A stretch of 64,000 bases of DNA from an uncultured Eubacteriales bacterium (GTDB lineage: Bacteria; Bacillota; Clostridia; Christensenellales; Aristaeellaceae). The stretch is taken from assembly GCA_902790015.1 (NCBI GenBank), contig CADAQF010000009.1:1-64000 (forward strand), written 5' to 3'. Of this stretch, positions 8,539-17,017 are shown piece after piece (position 1 is the first letter of the stretch; the number at the start of each line of letters is the position of its first letter). A model generated the notes under the pieces. The model saw only the letters and a list, made by a program, of their open reading frames with translations. It was not told the origin of the DNA and ran no database searches. The position numbers and the translations under genes were made by a program.

Positions 8539-9360
8539 TCAGGCCACTTCCACCTGGCCGCCGATCACCGTGATGCAGCCGCGGGGGCAGACCTTGGCGC
8601 ACTCGCCGCAGCGGGTGCACTTGGAGGTGTCTATGGAGGCGAAGCCGTTGGATACGTGAATGGCGTCGTACTGGCAGGTCTTTTCGCAGCGCTTGCAGGC
8701 GATACAGGCATGCGTGCAGGCCTCGACGGCGGGACGGCCTATGTCGCTGTTCTGGCAGCGGACGAGCACGGTGGCGTCCTTGGGAACGACGGCGATGGCG
8801 TGGCGCGGGCAGGTCTTTTCGCACATGCCGCAGGCCACGCACTTGTTTTCATCGAACACGGCGATGCCGTTTTCGATGCGGATGGCGTCGAACTTGCACA
8901 CGTCCATACAGTCGCCCAGGCCGATGCAGGAGTAGGGGCACATTTTGGGGCCGCCCACCATCTGGCTGGCCATCTGGCAGGACTTATAGCCGTCGTAGTG
9001 ATAGCGCTCCTTGGCGATACCTACGGCGCCCTGGCACAGAAGCCTGGCCACCCTGGGCTCGCTGGAGCCGGCGGAAACGCCCATGATCTCGGCGATGGCA
9101 GCTGCAGTCTTGGCGCCGCCGGCCGTGCAGCCGTTCACCGGAGCGTCCCCCTTGACGACGGCGGCGGCAAAGCCGTCGCAGCCGGGATAGCCGCACGCGC
9201 CGCAGTTGGCGCCCGCGCAGGCCGCGCGGACCCTGGTGACCCGCTCGTCCACCTCCACGGCGAATTTCTTATCGGCAATGTCCAGCACCAGGCCGAACAC
9301 AGCGCCCAAGCCGCCCAGGGCCAGCAGGGCGTAAACGACATGGATCCACTGAATATTCAT
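8539..9360 (-). CDS. rnfB: Rnf complex iron-sulfur subunit RnfB
   Basis: 273 residues. An N-terminal membrane helix (about 5-27) is followed by the Fe-S domain CAGANCGACGYPGC (48-61, with Cys78) and four ferredoxin-like Cys clusters at about 141-155, 174-184, 215-229 and 248-258. RnfB takes electrons from reduced ferredoxin and passes them into the membrane complex that makes a Na+ or H+ gradient while reducing NAD+. It is the last gene of the operon, 15 bp after rnfA, with site GGGAGGAA. The domain order and length fit the family. Confidence 0.95.
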   Translation of the reverse strand: MNIQWIHVVYALLALGGLGAVFGLVLDIADKKFAVEVDERVTRVRAACAGANCGACGYPGCDGFAAAVVKGDAPVNGCTAGGAKTAAAIAEIMGVSAGSSEPRVARLLCQGAVGIAKERYHYDGYKSCQMASQMVGGPKMCPYSCIGLGDCMDVCKFDAIRIENGIAVFDENKCVACGMCEKTCPRHAIAVVPKDATVLVRCQNSDIGRPAVEACTHACIACKRCEKTCQYDAIHVSNGFASIDTSKCTRCGECAKVCPRGCITVIGGQVEVA

Positions 9361-9375
9361 CTTCGTTTTCCTCCC

Positions 9376-9966
9376 TTACTTGACCAGGCCCTGGAAGCCC
9401 ATGAAGGCGATGGACAGCAGGCCCGCGGTGATCAGGCTTGAGGGGAAGCCCTTGAAGGACTTCGGGATGTCCGAGGTTTCCAGCCGTTCCCGCACGCCGG
9501 CCATCAGCACGATGGCCAGCATGAAGCCCAGCGCGCCGAATACGCCGTTGCACACGGATTCAAAGAGGTTGTAGCTGTTTTCCACGTTCATGATGGTGAC
9601 CGCCAGCACCGCGCAGTTGGTGGTGATCAGCGGCAGATAGATGCCCAGCGCCGAATACAGGGAGGGCATGGACTTTTTCATGAACATTTCAACGAACTGC
9701 ACCAGCGCTGCAATGACCAGGATGAAGGCGATGGTCTGCAGGTATTCAAGCCCCAGCGCCACCAGGATCAGGTTCACGAAATAGGTGACCAGGGAGGCGA
9801 TGCCCATGACGAAGGTAACCGCCAGGCCCATGCCCGTAGCCGTCTGCACCTTGCTGGAAACGCCCAGGAACGGGCAGCAGCCGAGGAACCGGGAAAAAAT
9901 GAAGTTGTTGCACAGGATACAGTTGACCATAAACAGGAAGAAGGAACCGACGTCCGTGATTCTCAT
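9376..9966 (-). CDS. rnfA: Rnf complex membrane subunit RnfA
   Basis: 196 residues, six hydrophobic segments. It has FIFSRFLGCCPFLGVS and later TTNCAVLAVTIMN, the two Cys-containing half-helices expected in RnfA/NqrE. RnfA and its paralogue RnfE line the centre of the complex and hold a shared [2Fe-2S] centre. It begins 3 bp after rnfE ends and has its own AAAAGGAGG site, so it is translated within the operon. The length is standard. Confidence 0.95.
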   Translation of the reverse strand: MRITDVGSFFLFMVNCILCNNFIFSRFLGCCPFLGVSSKVQTATGMGLAVTFVMGIASLVTYFVNLILVALGLEYLQTIAFILVIAALVQFVEMFMKKSMPSLYSALGIYLPLITTNCAVLAVTIMNVENSYNLFESVCNGVFGALGFMLAIVLMAGVRERLETSDIPKSFKGFPSSLITAGLLSIAFMGFQGLVK

Positions 9967-9969
9967 CGC

Positions 9970-10608
9970 TTATTCCTCCTTTTCCGGGTTCTTGGCCTGA
10001 CGGTGCGCGGTGATGGCGTTGATGATGCCAAGCACCAGGCCGTAGGTGATGAAGCCGCCGGGAGCCAGCACGAACAGCAGCATCGGCTGGTAGGAAGCGC
10101 CCAGGAGGCTGATGCCGAAGACCGAGCCGTTGCCGATCAGCTCGCGGATGATGCCGATCAGGGTGATGGAGCAGGTGAAGCCCAGGCCCATGCCAAGACC
10201 GTCCACCGCTGAAAGCAGGGGGCCGTTTTTGCTGGCGAAGGCTTCCGCCCGGGCCAGGATGATGCAGTTGACCACGATCAGCGGGATAAACAGGCCCAGC
10301 GCGTCGTACAAAGAAGGCAGGAAGGCCTGCATCACCATCTGCACGATGGTCACGAAAGTGGCGATGATGACGATGAAGGCCGGGATGCGCGCCTTATCCG
10401 GGATCATCTTGCGGACGCAGGAAACCACGAAGTTGGAGCACACCAGCACGAACGTGGCAGCCAGGCCCATGCCGATGCCGTTGATGGCCGACGTGGTGAC
10501 CGCCAGGGTAGGACAGGTGCCCAGCACCAGGCGGAACGTCGGGTTCTCATTCAGCACGCCGTTGATAAATACGCCGCGCATGGTCGGCTTATTGGATTTT
10601 TCAGCCAT
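9970..10608 (-). CDS. rnfE: Rnf complex membrane subunit RnfE
   Basis: 212 residues and six hydrophobic segments. LVLGTCPTLAVTTSAINGIGMG and IVVNCIILARAEAF carry the paired Cys residues found in RnfE/NqrD. It partners RnfA in the electron-conducting core. It overlaps the end of rnfD by 8 bp, with its ribosome site inside rnfD, so the two are translationally coupled. In the usual rnfCDGEAB order rnfG lies between D and E; here it does not. Confidence 0.95.
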   Translation of the reverse strand: MAEKSNKPTMRGVFINGVLNENPTFRLVLGTCPTLAVTTSAINGIGMGLAATFVLVCSNFVVSCVRKMIPDKARIPAFIVIIATFVTIVQMVMQAFLPSLYDALGLFIPLIVVNCIILARAEAFASKNGPLLSAVDGLGMGLGFTCSITLIGIIRELIGNGSVFGISLLGASYQPMLLFVLAPGGFITYGLVLGIINAITAHRQAKNPEKEE

Positions 10609-11548
10609 GCTGCTTCACCTCCCCATAAACCTTGCGGTTGAGTGACCGGTCCAGAAGCGGGGTCACGATGTTCATGATCAGGATAGCGTAGGTCACGCCT
10701 TCGGGATAATTGCCGAAATTGCGGATCAGCACCACCAGCAGACCGCAGCCGACGCCGAAAATGGCCTGGCCGACCTTGAGCATGGGAGTGGTGACGTAGT
10801 CAGTCGCCATGAAAACCGCGCCGAACAGCACGCCGCCGGACAGCACCGCCGTCATCGGGTCCTTGCCCAGGATCCAGCTCAGCAGTGCGACCGTGCCCAG
10901 CATGCATACCGGGATCTGCCAGCGGACGACGCCGCGGATCAGAAGATAGATGAGCCCCAGGAGGATGGCGATCTTGCAGGTTTCGCCGATCGCGCCGGGG
11001 ATGTTGCCGAACAGCAGGTCCTTTACGTCCGTGCCCGGCATCAGCAGCGGGGTGGCCGCCGCCACGGTGTCCACGCCTTCCAGCGTTTTTTCATAAAAGC
11101 CCAGGGTCAGCGCGCGAAGCGGCACGGTAGCCTTGGTCATGTAGGACGGCCAGCTGGTCAGAAGCACGGCGCGGGCCGCCAGGGCGGGGTTCAGGAAGTT
11201 GTGGCCGATGCCGCCGAAGAGCTGCTTGACGATGATGATGGCGAACACGCTGCCGATGGCCGGCACCCAAAGCGGCACCGTGGCAGGCATGTTCAGGCCG
11301 ATCAGAAGGCCCGTGACCGCGGCCGAAAAATCGCCCAGGCGCATGGGCTTTTTCATCAGCCTCTGCCAGACGTATTCGCTCAGCAGCGCGCAGGCCAGGG
11401 CGATCAGCTCGATCCACAGCGCCTTGAAGCCGTAAAAATACAGGGAAGCCGCCACAGCCGGGCAAAGCGCGATCAGCACATCCCGCATGAGGCTCGGGGT
11501 ATCCTGTCTGCTGCGCAGATGCGGACCGGTGGAAATATGAAGTGCCAT
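10601..11548 (-). CDS. rnfD: Rnf complex membrane flavoprotein RnfD
   Basis: 315 residues with about nine hydrophobic segments. It shows GGIGHNFLNPALAARA, a conserved RnfD/NqrB segment, and DTVAAATPL, where the Thr is the usual site of covalent FMN attachment (more often SGATPL). It carries electrons through the membrane and is tied to ion transport. It begins 4 bp after rnfC and overlaps rnfE. The Ala-rich version of the flavin site is slightly unusual, but the Thr is kept. Confidence 0.94.
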   Translation of the reverse strand: MALHISTGPHLRSRQDTPSLMRDVLIALCPAVAASLYFYGFKALWIELIALACALLSEYVWQRLMKKPMRLGDFSAAVTGLLIGLNMPATVPLWVPAIGSVFAIIIVKQLFGGIGHNFLNPALAARAVLLTSWPSYMTKATVPLRALTLGFYEKTLEGVDTVAAATPLLMPGTDVKDLLFGNIPGAIGETCKIAILLGLIYLLIRGVVRWQIPVCMLGTVALLSWILGKDPMTAVLSGGVLFGAVFMATDYVTTPMLKVGQAIFGVGCGLLVVLIRNFGNYPEGVTYAILIMNIVTPLLDRSLNRKVYGEVKQHG

Positions 11549-11552
11549 CCCT

Positions 11553-12884
11553 TTACACCCCCTTCTTCTGCTGCGCGGCGATGATCTCGCGCGCGTTCTT
11601 GATGGAAGACATGATCCAGCGCCGGGAAGGACAGATGTACGAGCAGGACGAGCAGAGGATGCAGTCCATGATGTTGTTCTTCCGGGCGGTTTCCAGGTCG
11701 TTCATGTCGCAGAGGTTTTTGAGCTTATAGGGGTTCAGGTGCATGGGACAGACCTCCACGCAGCGGCTGCAGCGGATGCAGGGGCTTTCCTCCATGGAGG
11801 TGGCCTCCTGCTTGTTGAGCACCACGATGCCGCCGGTGGTCTTGGTGACGGAGATGGTTTCGTTGGGCGCGCAGATGCCGGTCATGGTGCCGCCGGCGAT
11901 GATCTTGCCCGGCTCCTCCACGGTATAGCCGCCGCATGCGCCGATGGCGTCCAGGAAGATGGTGCCCACCCGGAGCAGCAGGTTGGAGGGCTCGCGCACC
12001 CGGCCTGTGACAGTGGTGATGCGCTCGACCAGCGGCCGGCCGTCGATCACGGCCTGCGCCACGGCGGCCGCAGTGCCCACGTTCATGACGATGCAGCCCG
12101 CGTTCATCGGAAGCCCGCCGGAAGGCACCTCCCGCCCGGTGACGGCCTTGATGATCTGCTTTTCAGCGCCCTGGGGGTATTTGGCTTTCAGCGTGACCAC
12201 GTGCACGCCCTTGCGGCCGGTGGCGGCCTTGGTGACGGCGGCGATGGCGTCGCGCTTGTTGTCTTCAATGGCGATATAGCCGTTTTCCACGCCGGTCGCC
12301 CGCATCGCGGCCCTCAGACCGTCCACCACGCGCACAGGATTTTCCAACATCAGGCGGTGATCGGCGTTCAGGTAGGTCTCGCATTCGGCGCCGTTCAGAA
12401 TGATGGTATCCACCTTCGCGCCTTCGGGCAAGGTGAGCTTGGCGTGAGTGGGGAACCCTGCGCCGCCCATGCCGCAGATGCCGGCGGCCTGAATGGCGGG
12501 AATGATGGCGGAGGCGTCGCAGTTTTCCACGTTGCCAAGGCCGTGAAGCTCCACCCATTCGTCCTGGAAATCATTTTCAATGGTGATGCAGGGTGAAGTG
12601 CGCGCGCCCAGCTGCTGGACATTGCCCACTTCCTTGACGGTGCCGCTCACAGAGGCGTGCACCGGGATGCCCCGCGGCCCTACCGCTTCGGCGATGACCT
12701 GGCCCATCAGCACCCGGTCGCCCTTTTTGACGATGGGCTTGGAGGGCGCGGCCGCGATATGCATGTTCAGAGGGATGCAAACCATCTCTGACACATAGGG
12801 TTTGACAGGCTTGCTGTCAGTCAGCGGTTTTCCCTGATGGAGGCCGGGCAGCGGATGCACGCCGCCCCGAAAAGATTTCATCAT
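11553..12884 (-). CDS. rnfC: Rnf complex NADH-side subunit RnfC
   Basis: 443 residues from the ATG at 12884, which has AGGTGG upstream; a longer reading from 12941 would only add residues inherited from the rnfG tail. It opens with FRGGVHPLPGLHQGK, has the GICGMGGAGFPTHAKL flavin/NADH-binding segment, and ends with two [4Fe-4S] motifs, CIRCSRCVEVCP (about 369-380) and CILCSSCSYICP (about 408-419). RnfC is the soluble NAD+-reducing subunit. If the upstream rnfG frameshift is repaired, the gap to rnfC is 24 bp. Confidence 0.94.
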   Translation of the reverse strand: MMKSFRGGVHPLPGLHQGKPLTDSKPVKPYVSEMVCIPLNMHIAAAPSKPIVKKGDRVLMGQVIAEAVGPRGIPVHASVSGTVKEVGNVQQLGARTSPCITIENDFQDEWVELHGLGNVENCDASAIIPAIQAAGICGMGGAGFPTHAKLTLPEGAKVDTIILNGAECETYLNADHRLMLENPVRVVDGLRAAMRATGVENGYIAIEDNKRDAIAAVTKAATGRKGVHVVTLKAKYPQGAEKQIIKAVTGREVPSGGLPMNAGCIVMNVGTAAAVAQAVIDGRPLVERITTVTGRVREPSNLLLRVGTIFLDAIGACGGYTVEEPGKIIAGGTMTGICAPNETISVTKTTGGIVVLNKQEATSMEESPCIRCSRCVEVCPMHLNPYKLKNLCDMNDLETARKNNIMDCILCSSCSYICPSRRWIMSSIKNAREIIAAQQKKGV

Positions 12885-12941
12885 ATTGCGTATCCCACCT
12901 TTCCGCTTACTGAGCCTGCGCGAAGGCTTCGTTGATGGCAT

Positions 12942-14585
12942 TCACAATGGACGTCTTGGAAGTCGTCGCTCCGCCGACAGTATCCACACCCTCGATCGGG
13001 CAGGCCATGCCGGTGAACTGGCTGAGGAACTGCCGGCGAACTGGCTGAGGAACTCTTCCGTATTGGCCATTGCCAGGAAGGGCTTGTCACTCTCGTTATC
13101 GCTTTCGCCCAGGGTGACCGATTTTACCGTTTTGTCCTCGTTGAACGCGACCGTCACCGGGAACGTGCCCATCAGGCCCTTCGCCGTCACGGTAGCTTCT
13201 TCAGCAGCGGTTTCCCCGGCGGGGGCTTCCTCGGCAGCGGGCTTTTCTTCGACCTCAGCGGCAGGCGCTTCAGCTGCGGGAGCTTCTTCCGTTTCCGGAG
13301 CTTCCGGCTCAGCCGCGGGCTGGGTGGAGGCATAGGCCTCGTTGACAGCGTTCACGATGGCGGTCTTGGTGAAGGTCGCGCCGGTCAGCGCGTCCACGTC
13401 CGCGACGGCCAGCGGGGCCTGCGCGCCGGTAAAGCCGGCCAGCTCTTCCGCGTTCAGCGCCCTGGCGCCAAAGCCTTCCGTTTCCAGGAAGCCTTCCGGA
13501 TCGACCGCCAGGAAATCCACCTTGCCGTCCTCCGTGAAGGTCACATAGACCTTGACGTCGCCGGCAAAGCCCTTGGCGGACGCGCTCAGCGCGCCCTCCG
13601 GAACCTCGACAGGTTCGGGAGCGGGCTTTTCCTCGGCCTCAGCGGCAGGCGCTTCCTCCGCCTCGGTTTCCTCAACAGCGGGAAGGGATGCCAGCACGCT
13701 GTCCCAGTCGGTCACGGCGCTGATCTTTTCAGCGTCCTTGTTGATGGCTTCCACGATGGCCGTCTTGGTCACCGTGGCGCCGGTCAGCGCGTCCACATCG
13801 GCCACCGCCAGCGGCGGGGTCAGGCCGATAAAGGGGGCGACCTCGTCCGCGTTCAGCGCGCGGGCGCCCAGGCCGGGCGTTTCGGCAAATTCAGCGTCGC
13901 CGATCACGATCCCGCTGATTTTGCCCTCGTCATCCAGCGTCACCTTCGTGGCGACCGGCCCGCCGTAGCCCTGGCCGCTGTAGGTCGCGCTGCGGTAGCC
14001 GACGATCGTCGCTCCCGTTTCCCCGCCGATGCCCAGCGCCTGTTTGACCTCCTCAGCCGCGGTATTGACCGCGTTGGTGACCGCCGTGGAGGTGATCGTA
14101 GCCGAGGTGATGGCGTCCACCGTGTTGTCCGCTTTAACGCCGTCGGCCTTGATCAGCTTGAGCGGGGCCAGCTTGCCCTTGAACTGATCGGTAAACGCGG
14201 CGTCCTTGGACTTGGCGCCCAGGCCGGGGGTTTCCGAAAAATTGGCGCCTCCGACGCTGATGCCGGTCAAAACGGCATCCTTGTCAAAGCCGGCGGTCAC
14301 TTCCACCTCGCCGCCGAAGCCCTTGGTCAGGATCGTGGCGACGTGGCCGACCGTCTCTTCCCCTTTTTTCGCCGCGTACAGGCTGGAAAGGGGGCTTTCT
14401 TCCTCCAGCTCCAGTTCCTCAAAAGCATCTGCCTCAGGCTGCAGCGTCCTGCGGGAAGCCTCCGCCTGCGCAACCTGCTGCTGCGCGATGGTATCCTTGG
14501 TCACCTCGTTGGTCAGTCCCAGCAAAAAGCTGGCGACCAGCGCGATAGCCAGAAGAACCGCCCAGGCTGCATATGACTTTTTCAT
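12942..14585 (-). CDS. rnfG: Enlarged RnfG with several FMN-binding domains, last one frameshifted
   Basis: 547 residues, far above the roughly 180-220 of RnfG. A membrane helix (5-25) is followed by FMN-binding domains with flavin-attachment motifs TSAT (160-163), TGAT (268-271) and TGAT (401-404), the last two in DVDALTGAT-TKTAIV contexts. Ala/Glu/Pro-rich linkers (about 303-332 and 421-466) separate later domains. A fourth domain starts near 466 but a 23-bp tandem duplication at 13008-13053 shifts its frame, so the encoded tail is unrelated. Without it the frame reads GVDTVGGATTSKTSIVNAINEAF and stops at 12908. It probably acts outside the membrane as a multi-flavin electron carrier of the Rnf complex. 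Confidence 0.88.
   Translation of the reverse strand: MKKSYAAWAVLLAIALVASFLLGLTNEVTKDTIAQQQVAQAEASRRTLQPEADAFEELELEEESPLSSLYAAKKGEETVGHVATILTKGFGGEVEVTAGFDKDAVLTGISVGGANFSETPGLGAKSKDAAFTDQFKGKLAPLKLIKADGVKADNTVDAITSATITSTAVTNAVNTAAEEVKQALGIGGETGATIVGYRSATYSGQGYGGPVATKVTLDDEGKISGIVIGDAEFAETPGLGARALNADEVAPFIGLTPPLAVADVDALTGATVTKTAIVEAINKDAEKISAVTDWDSVLASLPAVEETEAEEAPAAEAEEKPAPEPVEVPEGALSASAKGFAGDVKVYVTFTEDGKVDFLAVDPEGFLETEGFGARALNAEELAGFTGAQAPLAVADVDALTGATFTKTAIVNAVNEAYASTQPAAEPEAPETEEAPAAEAPAAEVEEKPAAEEAPAGETAAEEATVTAKGLMGTFPVTVAFNEDKTVKSVTLGESDNESDKPFLAMANTEEFLSQFAGSSSASSPAWPARSRVWILSAERRLPRRPL
13008..13053. repeat. 23-bp tandem duplication inside rnfG
   Basis: 13008-13030 and 13031-13053 are copies of TGCCGG(T/C)GAACTGGCTGAG plus GAAC, with one mismatch. 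The unit is not a multiple of three. Deleting one copy restores a fourth FMN-binding domain with its GGAT flavin-attachment motif. Confidence 0.92.
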
Positions 14586-14639
14586 CTGGTTTCTCCTACC
14601 TCTCTCGCTCGACTGCCTTAAGGGATCCGTATAAAGCGC

Positions 14640-15218
14640 TTATTCCAACCGGCGGACCGGCCTGCCCAGCATCTCCTCCGCACGCCCGAGGTCTCCCCTT
14701 CGCAGGGCCTCCCGCACGGCGGAGCTTGAAATGACGGTTCCGTCCCGCAGGGTCAGACGGGGCACTACGGACAAAAGCACCCCGTGCTTTTCACACAGAC
14801 GCTCAAGCTCCTTCGTTCCCGTGTCCCCCCTGTAGCCGAAGCGGTGATCGTCTCCCGTGACGATCGCCCTGGCGTTCAGACGGTCCAGCAGTATTTCCCG
14901 GAAAAAGACTTCTCCGGGCATGGTCCTGAGCCGATCATCGAAAGGGCTGACCGCCAGGATCTCACATCCGTGGGCTTCGAAAATGGCGGCCTTCTCTTCC
15001 AGCGTGGTCAGCTGCTCGGTGGGCTGCTCAGGGTGCAGTACGGACGCCGGGGATCGGTCCAGCGCGTGGACCGCTACGGTCAGACCCTCTTTTCCCGCTA
15101 TGCGTTTGGCTTCTTCCAACAGGGCCAGATGCCCCCGGTGCACGCCGTCGAAATATCCCAGGCATACGGCGGTGGGCACGGAGAGCTTCGTCATAACGGA
15201 AGTATCGCAGATGATCAT
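14640..15218 (-). CDS. RibF-like FAD synthetase, lacking the riboflavin kinase domain
   Basis: 192 residues against about 310 for full RibF. It has the nucleotidyltransferase motifs CLGYFDGVHRGH, VTGDDHRFGYRGDTG and ISSSAVREALRRGD, and stops right after LGRPVRR, where the riboflavin kinase domain would begin. It should make FAD from FMN and ATP but cannot phosphorylate riboflavin. It is 54 bp upstream of rnfG and shares its operon. Since ApbE attaches FMN to proteins using FAD, a dedicated FAD synthetase here makes sense for flavinylating RnfD and the multi-domain RnfG; that link is inference. Confidence 0.85.
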   Translation of the reverse strand: MIICDTSVMTKLSVPTAVCLGYFDGVHRGHLALLEEAKRIAGKEGLTVAVHALDRSPASVLHPEQPTEQLTTLEEKAAIFEAHGCEILAVSPFDDRLRTMPGEVFFREILLDRLNARAIVTGDDHRFGYRGDTGTKELERLCEKHGVLLSVVPRLTLRDGTVISSSAVREALRRGDLGRAEEMLGRPVRRLE

Positions 15219-15450
15219 CCGGTCTGTTCCTCGTTTTCCGGGCGTCCTTTCCGAAAAGGCCGTTTTTCCGTCCTTCAGGCTGCCCTCTGAGCTGCTTTCC
15301 CCCTCTCGGCGGCGGAAATGAAAAGCGGACCCTATCCGGCAAAAATGCCAGGCCTCTTCACTAAAAGCCGGTCATTTTCCGTCCGGCGGATCCATCCTTT
15401 CTTTTCCGCCTGTCCTTTTCAGGGGTACATGATCCCAATCTTCATATTGA

Positions 15451-15479
15451 AATGTAACACAGGTGTTTCCGCTTGTCAA
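15451..15479 (-). promoter_or_regulatory. Promoter of the ribF-like/rnf operon with long leader
   Basis: On the minus strand TTGACA (15479-15474), 17 bp, then TACATT (15456-15451). It predicts a leader of about 225 nt before the ATG at 15218. The leader (15219-15445) is G+C-rich and can fold locally, but I do not recognise an FMN riboswitch or other known class in it. Confidence 0.65.
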
Positions 15480-15561
15480 TAAGAAGAAAAGAGGAATTAT
15501 CCCATATGCGAAAAAAACTCCTCTTCTTTTCCGGTACGCTTTTATCTCTCCGCAGTCAAAA

Positions 15562-15586
15562 GCCCGCCCCCTGTCAGGGAGCGGGC
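15562..15586 (-). terminator. Terminator of the peptidoglycan-binding gene
   Basis: GCCCGCTCCCTG-AC-AGGGGGCGGGC forms a stem followed by TTTTG on the minus strand, 28 bp after the stop at 15614. Confidence 0.85.
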
Positions 15587-15613
15587 CAATGATTCCACTT
15601 TGGAATATGCGGC

Positions 15614-17017
15614 TTACTTGTTGAAGCCCAGGCGGGCCTGGATGCGGGAGTAGGTCTCGGTGCCGACGATACCGTCCACCCTCAGGCCTTCGCGGCGCTG
15701 CAGGGTGCGGACAGCCTGCTCGGTGGTAGCGCCGAACTTGCCGTCGTCGTCGCCTTCGTTCAGATAGCCCAGCTTGATCAGCTTCTGCTGGAGCGCCTTG
15801 ACGGCGGTGCCCCAGCTGCCGCGCTGCAGCTTGGTGGAGCCGATGATGACTTCGCTGGTGGCGTCCACGCCGGGCTCAACGACCTGCTCGCTCTGGGTCT
15901 CGGTCAGGGCCTTGACATAGGGCCAGGTGTTGGGGCCGATCTTGCCGTCCTGCTTGAGGCCGTAGTCGCGCTGCAGCTGCTTGACGGCCGCCTGCATCTT
16001 GACGCCGAAGACGCCGTCCTGCACGCCGGTGTAGTAGCCGCCGGCGATCAGATACATCTGGGCCAGGCGGACCTGGGCGCCGTGGCTGCCCAGGGACAGC
16101 GTGGCGGATACATAGGTATCTTCAGAGATGTTGTCGGGATCCAGCGCTTCGTCCGCCTGCTGGGCAATCAGGCTGTTGGTGGACCACATGTAGCGGCGGG
16201 TCGCAGCGTCGGCCTGGCCGGTCGCGCTGACGCCGTTGTTGGTCTGCAGCTTCTTCAGGGCATTCTTGGTCGCCAGGTCAAAGTAGCCGTTGCTCACATC
16301 GCCGGCTTCCGGAGCGGACTTGACGGCGCTGGAGGGCAGGTACTGCAGGGAGATCAGGCGAAGCTTCAGGATGTAGATGTCATAGCCGCGCATGCCCATG
16401 TACAGGGTACGCCGGGGCGCCTTGCTGGTGGAGAAATAGGTGCCGGGGTTGCTGTTCAGGGCGTTGTAGGTCTTTTCGCCGACGATGCCGTCCACGGTCA
16501 GGCCCACAGACTGCTGGAAGCTCTTGACGGCGGCGGTGGTGGCGGAATCGTACACGCCGGAGATGCTGCCGTTGTAAGCGTAGTAGACACGCAGCCTGCG
16601 CTGGACGTCACGGACCATCTCGCCCTTGTCGCCCGGTTTGACCTTCTGGAAGTTCAGGTCGGACTTGTGGACGCTGTCATCCGCGGCCAGGGCGTACCAG
16701 GTGTTGGCGCCGATCTTGCCGTCCACATTCAGGGTGTTGCGGCGCTGGAAGGCCAGCACGGCGTTGCGGGTGTTGGTGCCGAAGATGCCGTCGATGCTGC
16801 CGGCATAGTATCCATAATACTTAAGCCGGACCTGCATGTAGGCGATATCCAGCTCCCCGTCAGGGAACTCGACTTCGTCGGTGTCATCCCGCATCCCCTT
16901 ATAGAGCATATGATCATAACTGCCGGTCGGATCCACATAGATCGTCTTGGCAAAAGCCGCCGTGCAGGATGTCAACAGGATAGCCGCCAGCAACAGCGAA
17001 ATGAATTTCTTACTCAT
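15614..17017 (-). CDS. Secreted protein with five peptidoglycan-binding repeats
   Basis: 467 residues. The N-terminus MSKKFISLLLAAILLTSCTA is an export signal; LTSC also fits a lipobox, so it may be a lipoprotein, or be cleaved after AAFA. Five PG_binding_1-type repeats follow, each with the pattern GYY-G--DG-FG--T--AV--FQ----L-VDG--G--TW; the third is divergent. No catalytic domain is present, so it is a wall-binding or structural protein rather than a hydrolase. It is monocistronic, with GGAGG before the ATG and its own terminator. Confidence 0.88.
   Translation of the reverse strand: MSKKFISLLLAAILLTSCTAAFAKTIYVDPTGSYDHMLYKGMRDDTDEVEFPDGELDIAYMQVRLKYYGYYAGSIDGIFGTNTRNAVLAFQRRNTLNVDGKIGANTWYALAADDSVHKSDLNFQKVKPGDKGEMVRDVQRRLRVYYAYNGSISGVYDSATTAAVKSFQQSVGLTVDGIVGEKTYNALNSNPGTYFSTSKAPRRTLYMGMRGYDIYILKLRLISLQYLPSSAVKSAPEAGDVSNGYFDLATKNALKKLQTNNGVSATGQADAATRRYMWSTNSLIAQQADEALDPDNISEDTYVSATLSLGSHGAQVRLAQMYLIAGGYYTGVQDGVFGVKMQAAVKQLQRDYGLKQDGKIGPNTWPYVKALTETQSEQVVEPGVDATSEVIIGSTKLQRGSWGTAVKALQQKLIKLGYLNEGDDDGKFGATTEQAVRTLQRREGLRVDGIVGTETYSRIQARLGFNK

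Noticed and set aside
15219..15445. FMN riboswitch in the rnf/ribF-like leader
   Set aside because: The conserved AGGGTG/ACCGGCGGT-type segments of the FMN riboswitch were not found; the leader is reported only as long and foldable.
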